DNA from: Streptomyces achromogenes
Lineage (GTDB): Bacteria; Actinomycetota; Actinomycetes; Streptomycetales; Streptomycetaceae
DNA length: 64,000 nucleotides
Direction of reading: 5' to 3'
Assembly (NCBI RefSeq): GCF_030816715.1
Contig: NZ_JAUSYH010000001.1
Span: 8,556,001 to 8,620,000, forward strand
Both the position numbers and the translations under genes were made by a program. Below, one piece after another: positions 57,957-64,000 of the stretch (the stretch's first letter is position 1; the number at the start of each line of letters is the position of its first letter). Under the pieces are notes generated by a model that saw only the letters and a list, made by a program, of their open reading frames with translations, ran no database searches and was not told where the DNA came from.

Positions 57957-59192
57957 GTGCGAAGGAACACATCGATCACTCTGCTGTCCGTCGGGCACGC
58001 CTGCGTCGACGTCTATCAGGGCGCCGTGGCGTCCTTGGTGCCGTTCTTCGTCGCCGAGCGTTCCTACACCTACGCGGTCGCCTCGGGCATCGTGCTGGCC
58101 GCCTCGTTGCTGTCCTCGGTGGCGCAGCCGGTGTTCGGCGCGCTCACCGACCGTTGGGCGATGCCCTGGCTGTTGCCGGTCGGCACGCTGCTCGGCGGTG
58201 TCGGCGTCGCGCTGAGCGGACTGAGCGGTTCCTACCCGCTCACGCTCGTGTGCGTCGCCGTCTCGGGGGTCGGTGTGGCCGCCTATCACCCGGAGTCCGC
58301 CCGGGTCGCCCGAATCGCCGGCCAGGGCAGTCACCGGGCCATGGGCTGGTTCTCCACCGGCGGCAACGTCGGCTTCGCGTCGGCCCCGCTCCTGGTCGCC
58401 GCCGTGGTGGCCACCGGGGGACTGCGCTGGACGCCGCTGCTGGTGCTGCCGGCCCTGGCCGGCGCCGCACTGTGCCTGCCCGTGGTGCGCGCCCTGCAGC
58501 GGAAGCAGGCACCCGGACCGGGTACGACGGGACCGGCCGGAAGCGACGACCTCGCCTCCTTCGTGAAGCTGTCACTGGCCGTGGTCTTCCGCTCGATCGC
58601 GTTCGTCGGTCTGAGCACCTTCATCTCGCTCTACGCCCGCCAGCGCCTGGGCGGCGGTACGGCCGTCGGCACCGCGGCCCTGACCGTGCTCTACCTCGGC
58701 AGTGCGCTCGGCTCGGTGCTGGGCGGATTTCTGGCGAGCCGCCGGGACCGGGTGTCGGTCTCGCGCCGGTCGTACCTGGTCGCCGTCGCGGCCGTCGCGG
58801 GCGTGGTGTGGGTGCCGGGCCCGGTCGTCTACCTGTTCCTGGCGCTGACCTCGGCAAGCCTGTACGTGCCCTTCTCACTGCAGGTGACGCTCGGTCAGGA
58901 CTACCTGCCCTCGCGGGTCGGCACGGCCAGCGGGATCACCCTCGGCCTGACCGTCAGCACCGGCGGCCTGGCCGGCCCCGTCATCGGCAGCCTCGCCGAC
59001 GCCACGTCGCTGCAGACCGCCCTGGCGCCTCTCGCCGTGATGCCCCTGCTGAGCTGGCTGATCTTCCGCGGCCTGCCCGAACCCGCCGCGCCGCGCCTCG
59101 GGCCCGCGCCACAGCCGAGGGCCGACGACGTGGACGGCACGGACGCCACGGGCGTCACCCCCGAGTCCGTCCAGCGGCCGGACCTCCGTTGA
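57957..59192 (+). CDS. MFS transporter, fosmidomycin-resistance (Fsr)-like
   Basis: The protein is about 411 residues from the GTG at 57957. It opens ITLLSVGHACVDVYQGAVAS, the Fsr-type N-terminus, and has about twelve helices with VFGALTDRWAMPWLLPVG (motif A) and VSGVGVAAYHPESARVARIA, characteristic of the fosmidomycin-resistance family. It exports small drugs by analogy; the true substrate is not known. Start is uncertain, since no ideal ribosome-binding site precedes this GTG (gggaggggg is 17 bp upstream). It is divergent from AraC and ends with a strong terminator. Confidence 0.9.
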   Translation: MRRNTSITLLSVGHACVDVYQGAVASLVPFFVAERSYTYAVASGIVLAASLLSSVAQPVFGALTDRWAMPWLLPVGTLLGGVGVALSGLSGSYPLTLVCVAVSGVGVAAYHPESARVARIAGQGSHRAMGWFSTGGNVGFASAPLLVAAVVATGGLRWTPLLVLPALAGAALCLPVVRALQRKQAPGPGTTGPAGSDDLASFVKLSLAVVFRSIAFVGLSTFISLYARQRLGGGTAVGTAALTVLYLGSALGSVLGGFLASRRDRVSVSRRSYLVAVAAVAGVVWVPGPVVYLFLALTSASLYVPFSLQVTLGQDYLPSRVGTASGITLGLTVSTGGLAGPVIGSLADATSLQTALAPLAVMPLLSWLIFRGLPEPAAPRLGPAPQPRADDVDGTDATGVTPESVQRPDLR

Positions 59193-59269
59193 CCGACGTG
59201 CCTGAGGTCTCGTGCCCGGCGGCGTGGGGTCACATCGGTTGCCCGAAGGGACGCCCTGGGGCGGATCAT

Positions 59270-59305
59270 GCCTGTGGGCCCCGGGTGTTCCCGGGGCCCA
59301 CAGGC
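59270..59305. terminator. Bidirectional terminator between the MFS and small-membrane-protein genes
   Basis: gcctgtgggccccggg pairs exactly with cccggggcccacaggc (16 bp) across a 4-nt loop, between convergent genes. Confidence 0.88.
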
Positions 59306-59323
59306 AGGTGGTCGTGTCGGTGA

Positions 59324-59494
59324 CTACCAGCGATACCAGCGGCCCTTGCGGCCGCCGGTGTCCGCGCTGCGCATGACGAAGCCCAGCAGCCAGACGACCA
59401 GCACGATGACGGCGATCCACCACAGTGCCTTCAGCGCGAAACCCGCGCCGAACAGGATCAGAGCCAGCAGAAGAACGAGAAGCAGGGGAACCAT
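59324..59494 (-). CDS. Small hydrophobic membrane protein, 56 residues
   Basis: A short frame reads MVPLLLVLLLALILFGAGFA from an ATG with ggagg 9 bp upstream. Two membrane helices (about 2-20 and 24-41) lead to a basic tail, SADTGGRKGRWYRW. This is the familiar tiny hydrophobic protein of Streptomyces, of unknown function. It is convergent with the MFS gene, with a hairpin terminator between. Confidence 0.85.
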   Translation of the reverse strand: MVPLLLVLLLALILFGAGFALKALWWIAVIVLVVWLLGFVMRSADTGGRKGRWYRW

Positions 59495-59704
59495 AGTTAT
59501 CAACCTCCGATGGTCCTCGTGCCCGGCGAATCGAAGAACATACGGCTGGTCAGCCTGGTTTCTTCAGCGATCTTGCGGGAATTAGGCCCAGGTTCACGGA
59601 CGCCGCCAGCGGTGTCTCACGGATGCTGCCGGCGGTATCCATGAGGCCCGGCGGGGTCCGGCGCATTCCTCGGCCGGCCCCGCACCGGGCATCGCCTGCC
59701 CCGG

Positions 59705-60349
59705 TCAGGCGACCAGTTCGGCGATGCTCCGGGCCGTCAGCCACAGGCCCGTCAGCAGGGTGAGCGTGACGATCAGCTGCTCCTGGTGCTGCGCGAGCCA
59801 GCTGCGCAGGGCGTTCAACCGGGCGTTCGCGACCGTGGGAGCCCGGACCGCGTACATCTCCATGACGATGAGGCTGAGGGTGGCGAGCAGGCAATAGGCG
59901 GTCAGCGCGAGCCAGTCGGCGAGGGTGGAGAGGTCCGCGTCGACGGCGGTCGCGGCGCCGGCGCCGACCAGCGCCCAGGGCTGCAGCATCCACGCCAGTC
60001 CGGCCGCCGCGGCCGGCGACGCGTTGTCGATCCGGGCGGTCCAGCGCGGCGGGCCGTGCGGGCGGGGCGGTCGGCGGTGCCGGTGTGCGCCGTAGAGGAC
60101 CAGCGCCAGGCCGAGGGCGACCTTCGCGGCGAGCACGGCGGTCGAGGGCGCGCTGTGACGGGCCGGGGGCTGAGCGCCGGTCAGCAGCAGAACGCAGGTG
60201 ATCACCACGATCAGGTTGGCCAGCCACGACAACAGGAACGCCAGTCCCTGGCGAACGCCGCGCCGCGAGGAGAGCAGCAGGATGAAGGCGCTGTTGTGCA
60301 GGGGCCCCAGGGTGACGGCGGTACCGATCACCACCAGGTCGAGGACCAT
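59705..60349 (-). CDS. GAP family protein (membrane, Sap-like)
   Basis: The 214-residue membrane protein starts MVLDLVVIGTAVTLGPLHNS and shows about six helices. GPLHNSAFILLLSSRRGVRQ and GLAFLLSWLANLIVVITCVL are typical of the actinobacterial GAP/Sap family related to mycobacterial surface-lipid proteins. A His/Arg/Pro-rich cytoplasmic loop (HRHRRPPRPHGPPRW) separates the two halves. Role unknown; a lipid or small-molecule export function is suggested for relatives. It lies downstream of the APC permease on the same strand, 309 bp away. Confidence 0.82.
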   Translation of the reverse strand: MVLDLVVIGTAVTLGPLHNSAFILLLSSRRGVRQGLAFLLSWLANLIVVITCVLLLTGAQPPARHSAPSTAVLAAKVALGLALVLYGAHRHRRPPRPHGPPRWTARIDNASPAAAAGLAWMLQPWALVGAGAATAVDADLSTLADWLALTAYCLLATLSLIVMEMYAVRAPTVANARLNALRSWLAQHQEQLIVTLTLLTGLWLTARSIAELVA

Positions 60350-60658
60350 CGGATCAGCCGCTCCCGGATGTCAGGGCCTCCTGGTGCCCGTGGACGGGGC
60401 GGGCCGGTCGGCAGGGTTGGCGGTGCTGCGGCGCCGCATTCCGACTCTGCGGTCGACGCCCCGGCTGGTCAAGCAAGCCACACCCGGATGGGGCACCACC
60501 GGTCGGCGGGTTCCCCGGGGAGCGCGAACGACGAAGCGGCGGGACGACCGCGTCGGTGGGCTGCGGACAGCGGGGTCGCCGCTTCCGTCATGGGCTCGGG
60601 CGGCCGGGACGGTGTGCTGAGGCCCGGGTCTCACTGTCCTGCCCTCGTGCCGCGCGGT
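60350..60658. other. Gap between the APC permease and the GAP gene
   Basis: These 309 bases show no recognisable gene or striking repeat; only chance open frames cross it. It presumably contains the GAP gene promoter. Confidence 0.5.
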
Positions 60659-61930
60659 TCAGGACGCCCGGCGCGCGGTGATGGCCCGGCGTGTTCCGTA
60701 GGCGGCGATGCCTGCGGCGATGACCGTGCTTCCCCACGCGATGGACGCGGCGGGCAGGGTGAAGGCGAGCAGCAGGCAGCCGGCCAGGCCGGCTGCGGGG
60801 ACGATGCGCGCGGGGCGGTTCTCGTCCGCTGTGAGCGTCCAGGCCGAGGCGTTGGCCACGGCGTAGTAGACGAGGACGCCGAAGGAGGAGAAGCCGATCG
60901 CGCCGCGTACGTCGGTGGTGGCGGCCAGCACCACGACGACGGCGCCCACCAGCAGTTCGGCGCGGTGCGGCACCTGGAAGCGCGGATGAACGGCGGCCAG
61001 GACATGGGGCAGGTGCCGGTCCCGGGCCATCGCCAGGGTGGTGCGGGAGACGCCCAGGATCAGGGCGAGCAGGGACCCGAGTGCGGCGACGGCCGCCCCG
61101 CCCCGGACGACGGGCGCCAGCCGGTCCGCCCCCGCGGCCCGCACCGCGTCCGAGAGCGGCGCGGTCGCCTCGCCCAGCCCACGGGGGCCGAGCACCGTGA
61201 GGACGGCGACCGCCACGGCCGCGTAGACGACCAGCGTGATGCCGAGGGCGAGCGGGACGGCACGGGGGATCGTGCGCGCCGGATCGCGGACTTCCTCGCC
61301 GAGCGTGGCGATGCGGGCGTACCCGGCGAAGGCGAAGAACAGCAGACCCGCGGCCTGAAGTACGCCGGTGAGGGTGGCGTCGGCGTCGACGTCCAGCCGG
61401 CCCGCGTTCGCCGCCGACGAGGTGAGGCAGGCGACCACGACCGCTGCCAGCACCGTCAGCACGACGGCGACGACGGCCCGGGTCAGCCACGCGGACTTCT
61501 GGATCCCGGCGTAGTTCACGGCGGTGAGCGCCACCACCGCGGCGGCCGCCACCGCGTGGGCGTGCTCGGGCCACACGTACGAACCGACGGTCAGTGCCAT
61601 CGCCGCACAGGAGGCGGTCTTGCCGATCACGAAGGCCCAGCCGGCCAGGTAGCCCCAGAAGTCGCCGAGGCGTTCGCGGCCGTAGACGTAGGTGCCGCCG
61701 GAGGCCGGGTAGCGGGCGGCCAGCCGGGCGGAGGACGTGGCGTTGCAGTACGCCACCGCAGCGGCCACCGCCAGCGCGACCAGCAGTCCGGAACCGGCCG
61801 CGCGGGCGGCCGGGGCGAGCGCCGCGAAGATGCCCGCGCCGATCATCGAGCCCAGTCCGATGAGGACGGCGTCCGCGACGCCGAGCCGCCGCTGGAGGTG
61901 AGGTGACGCGGGCCCGGTGGGCTGGTTCAT
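60659..61930 (-). CDS. APC family amino-acid/amine permease
   Basis: The 423-residue protein has about twelve helices. The first membrane motif GLGSMIGAGIFAALAPAARA is the APC signature (G-S-x-I-G-x-G-I-F), followed by NATSSARLAARYPASGGTYV and VYGRERLGDFWGYLAGWAFV. It is likely a proton-coupled amino-acid or amine importer or exchanger. The ATG at 61930 is divergent from the ArsR-ArsC fusion gene, and the ArsR operator lies about 53 bp upstream of this gene, so its expression may also respond to the metalloid sensor. Confidence 0.93.
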   Translation of the reverse strand: MNQPTGPASPHLQRRLGVADAVLIGLGSMIGAGIFAALAPAARAAGSGLLVALAVAAAVAYCNATSSARLAARYPASGGTYVYGRERLGDFWGYLAGWAFVIGKTASCAAMALTVGSYVWPEHAHAVAAAAVVALTAVNYAGIQKSAWLTRAVVAVVLTVLAAVVVACLTSSAANAGRLDVDADATLTGVLQAAGLLFFAFAGYARIATLGEEVRDPARTIPRAVPLALGITLVVYAAVAVAVLTVLGPRGLGEATAPLSDAVRAAGADRLAPVVRGGAAVAALGSLLALILGVSRTTLAMARDRHLPHVLAAVHPRFQVPHRAELLVGAVVVVLAATTDVRGAIGFSSFGVLVYYAVANASAWTLTADENRPARIVPAAGLAGCLLLAFTLPAASIAWGSTVIAAGIAAYGTRRAITARRAS

Positions 61931-61982
61931 GACGTGCCTCCGTCTTCCGGCTTGGAGGGGCGGGAACTCCCGGGCAGCAAGG

Positions 61983-62004
61983 TACATCAACGGGGTTTGA
62001 TGTA
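61983..62004. promoter_or_regulatory. ArsR-type operator (TACATCAA-N6-TTGATGTA)
   Basis: A perfect 8-bp inverted repeat with a 6-nt spacer contains ATCAA-N6-TTGAT, the core of ArsR/SmtB operators. It ends 10 bp before the start of the ArsR-ArsC fusion gene and lies 53 bp from the APC permease start. Confidence 0.82.
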
Positions 62005-62014
62005 TTTTGGATTC

Positions 62015-62806
62015 ATGAGGCCTTCTGAGGCTGCGGCCCCCGCGTTCTTGCGGCTGGCCGCCCACCCGCTGCGGTGGAAGCTGCTGGCCGAACTGGCCGC
62101 GAGCGACTACCGGGTCCGCGAGCTGGTGCAACGGGTCGGCCAGCCGCAGAACCTGGTCTCCTACCATCTGCGGCTGCTGCGCGGCGCAGGGCTCGTCACC
62201 GCCCGCCGCAGCAGTTTCGACGCCCGCGACAGCTACTACCACCTGGACCTGGAGCGATGTGCCCATGGGCTCGCCGACGCCGGTGGCGCCCTGCACCCGG
62301 CGCTGCGTCTCGCCCCCGTCCCGTCACCGCTGCCGCGCTCCCCGACGCGTACGGCGAGACGGCCCGCCGTCCTGTTCGCCTGCACCGGCAACAGCGCCCG
62401 CTCACCGATCGCCGAGGCGCTGCTGCGCCACCGCACCGACGGTCAGGTCGACGTGACCAGCGCCGGCAGCCACCCCAGACCCGGTATCCATGGCGACGCC
62501 GTACAGGTTCTGCGCGAGCAGCACGGCGTCGACATCTCGGGGCAGCGTCCACGCCACCTGGAGACGCTGCTCGGCCGCCGGTTCGACTACGTGATCAGCC
62601 TGTGCGACAAGGTCCGAGAGGTCTGCCCCGAGTTCGGCGCAGGCCGGTCGGGGCTGGTCCACTGGAGCATCCCCGACCCCACGGCGACCACCGGGTCCGG
62701 CCCCGCCGGCCACCCCGCATTCGTCCGCACGGCGGCAGAGATCGACACCCGCATCCGCTACCTGGTGCCTCTGCTCGTCGCCACGCCACAGGAGGTGAAG
62801 CAGTGA
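62015..62806 (+). CDS. ArsR-ArsC fusion: HTH regulator joined to a low-molecular-weight phosphatase/arsenate reductase
   Basis: The 263-residue protein has an ArsR-type winged helix (about 10-90, AAHPLRWKLLAELAASDYRV then QPQNLVSYHLRLLRGAGLV), a Pro-rich linker, and a low-molecular-weight protein-tyrosine-phosphatase domain (about 117-263). Its active-site loop CTGNSARS (123-130) has the C-x5-R motif of ArsC, with DPTATTG near the general-acid position. The usual ELCVCDL metal-binding helix of ArsR is absent. The fusion would both sense and reduce arsenate. The ATG at 62015 is preceded by the operator; the next gene overlaps by 4 bp. Confidence 0.9.
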   Translation: MRPSEAAAPAFLRLAAHPLRWKLLAELAASDYRVRELVQRVGQPQNLVSYHLRLLRGAGLVTARRSSFDARDSYYHLDLERCAHGLADAGGALHPALRLAPVPSPLPRSPTRTARRPAVLFACTGNSARSPIAEALLRHRTDGQVDVTSAGSHPRPGIHGDAVQVLREQHGVDISGQRPRHLETLLGRRFDYVISLCDKVREVCPEFGAGRSGLVHWSIPDPTATTGSGPAGHPAFVRTAAEIDTRIRYLVPLLVATPQEVKQ

Positions 62807-63072
62807 ACACACCCAGTCCGTTCGCCGGTGTCCGCTACCTCGTCGACGACGTCCAGGAAGCCATCGACTTCTACACCGGCCATCTCGGCTTCACCCTCCG
62901 CAGTCACCCCGCCCCCGCCTTCGCCGACGTGACGCGCGGGCCGCTGCGGCTGCTGCTGTCCGGCCCGGCCAGCTCCGGCGCCCGCGTCACCCCCGGCGGT
63001 CTCGGCGCCGGGGGCAACCGCATCCACCCGATCGGCACCGGTGCAAACACGTGGTCACTCAGCTGTTCGTGA
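62803..63072 (+). pseudogene. Truncated VOC family protein downstream of the ArsR-ArsC gene
   Basis: The GTG overlaps the preceding stop (GTGA). The 89 residues open FAGVRYLVDDVQEAIDFYTG then HLGFTLRSHPAPAFADVTRG, a normal first VOC module, and end GAGGNRIHPIGTGANTWSLS. The second module, with its metal ligand, is missing: after N-R-I-H the sequence no longer matches the family in any frame. It therefore looks cut off by a rearrangement rather than by a single frameshift. A VOC dioxygenase such as ArsI or a glyoxalase would make sense in an arsenic operon. Confidence 0.65.
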
Positions 63073-63528
63073 AGCATCTGCCGGGTTCCGGCGTCGTCCG
63101 TCACCCGCAGCCGGGGGCCCCGACCTCGACATCCCGCCGGCCGAGGAACTCCAGCCTCCTCGAGGACCTGGAAGACATGCGGCCCTGACGCCCACCCGTC
63201 GTCTTCCGCGTCCACTGTCTTGTGCGCGGGAACCGTGAGTCCCTCGTGCTCGGCATCGGTGGGCTCCGGGCCCGGCCGGAGCCCGACGGCGTGAAAGCGC
63301 AGGGAAACCTGTTTGATCGGGTGCGGTGACGATGTGGCGTCGTGATCGTTGGCGATAGGTGATCACGCGACTCAGGCGGGCCTCGTCCCCGACCTACTCT
63401 CCGTCCGGCACTGCCGCCCAAGTAGAGGGATCTCATACGCCGTTGTGCGATCCCGCCCGCCGAACGGCGCTGCGCGAACTCGGCGGGGTCCGTTGTCTGT
63501 GCGCCCGTTGCCCGGCTGGAGCCTCCCT
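63073..63528. other. Rearranged gap between the truncated VOC gene and the monooxygenase
   Basis: These 456 bases contain no recognisable gene on either strand. An open minus-strand frame through the VOC 3' end is not family-like. The position, right after the broken VOC gene, suggests a deletion or insertion scar, but no direct repeats or transposase remains were seen. Confidence 0.5.
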
Positions 63529-64000
63529 GTGATTCCGACGCAGGGGGCGCGGCCTGTCAGGGACGTGCGGGCCGTGGTCGTGGGAGCGGGCATCTCCGGG
63601 ATCGGGGCCGCCGTACGGCTTCGCGAGGCAGGGTTTGACGACGTCCTCGTTCTGGAGAAGGCGACACAACTCGGCGGCACCTGGCGCGACAACACCTACC
63701 CGGGCTGCGCCTGCGACGTGCCCTCGACTCTCTACAGCTACTCCTTCACCCCGAACGCGGGGTGGAGCAGGGTCTTCGCCGGGCAGCGGGAGATTCTCGC
63801 CTATCTGCGGGAGACGGCCGAGCGGTACCGTCTCGGCGAACTGCTGCGCTGTGGCGTCCAGGTGCTGGGCGCGCGATGGGACGGTGCGGCCGGCCGCTGG
63901 CTGCTGGAGACCAGCGAAGGGCCCTACCGCGCGGCGGTACTGGTCCTGGCCACCGGCCCATGGCACGTCCCGCGCCGCCTGGAGGTTCCCGGGATCGAGG
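63529..64000 (+). CDS. Flavin-containing monooxygenase (Baeyer-Villiger/FMO type), 3' end outside window
   Basis: From the GTG at 63529 the frame stays open to the window end (157 codons). It shows the FAD-binding VVVGAGISGIGAAVRLREAG (G-x-G-x-x-G), LVLEKATQLGGTWRDNTYPG then CACDVPSTLYSYSF, the typical region of class B flavin monooxygenases, and a VLVLATGPWHVPRR strand (A-T-G motif). These enzymes use NADPH and oxygen on ketones, sulfides or amines. Another in-frame GTG lies at 63499. A putative monooxygenase is a known companion of arsenic genes, but that link is only contextual. Confidence 0.88.
   Translation, partial: MIPTQGARPVRDVRAVVVGAGISGIGAAVRLREAGFDDVLVLEKATQLGGTWRDNTYPGCACDVPSTLYSYSFTPNAGWSRVFAGQREILAYLRETAERYRLGELLRCGVQVLGARWDGAAGRWLLETSEGPYRAAVLVLATGPWHVPRRLEVPGIE

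Noticed and set aside
62904-63215. Minus-strand frame over the truncated VOC gene
   Set aside because: It is partly antisense to the VOC first module and has no recognisable family.

Overview
The window is chromosomal DNA from a high-GC actinomycete, almost certainly a Streptomyces. Coding third positions are overwhelmingly G or C, GTG starts are common, and the families are typical of the genus: a SigB-group sigma factor, SpoIIE-type phosphatase, rifamycin phosphotransferase with its RAE element, nSTAND/WD40 NTPase, secreted pectinases and small hydrophobic stress-type proteins. I saw no tRNA, rRNA, transposase, prophage or CRISPR array. The first gene (cyclase family) and the last (flavin monooxygenase) are cut by the window ends.

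Layout. 0-11 kb: cyclase/IclR pair; cold-shock protein with a leader hairpin and a strong terminator; a two-gene unit for an FMN/Fe-S glutamate-synthase-like protein and a PoxB-like thiamine-diphosphate enzyme; a general-stress sigma factor preceded by a promoter of its own class; a GAF/SpoIIE phosphatase; a DUF6131 membrane peptide; an RraA-like aldolase. 11-20 kb: MFS exporter, a solitary GyrB-type ATPase domain lacking the Mg-binding Asn, two GNAT proteins, a rifamycin phosphotransferase (rph) with a perfect RAE, and a TetR regulator facing two membrane-protein genes with two matching operators between them. 20-24 kb: a PaaX-like protein without its DNA-binding domain, the scar of a deleted rhamnogalacturonan acetylesterase followed by an intact relative, and a GH15 hydrolase.

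24-37 kb: cydAB behind an SDR gene, SHOCT and DUF6325 genes, a glpFK operon ended by a 29-bp perfect hairpin, a secreted delta-60/DUF11/RTX protein, and a secreted pectate lyase with a long structured leader. 37-45 kb: a blasticidin-S-deaminase-like enzyme, a 1132-residue helical-repeat protein, and a drug-response block (MarR, SRPBCC, PPOX, DHA2 exporter, second MarR) whose two promoter regions share an identical 10-mer; the exporter's ribosome-binding site is buried in a 13-bp hairpin. 45-64 kb: SpeE-like protein, RNase J, NfeD/SPFH pair, secreted guanyl-RNase-like protein, XRE-nSTAND1-WD40 protein, HxlR/imine-reductase divergon, AraC/MFS divergon, GAP and APC membrane proteins, and an ArsR-ArsC fusion with a canonical ArsR operator, a truncated VOC gene and the monooxygenase.

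Common themes are resistance (rph, BSD-like deaminase, three MFS exporters, arsenic), pectin use (pectate lyase, acetylesterase plus its decayed neighbour) and stress response (sigma factor, phosphatase, small membrane proteins). Function calls rest on motif recognition by eye; no database search was run.
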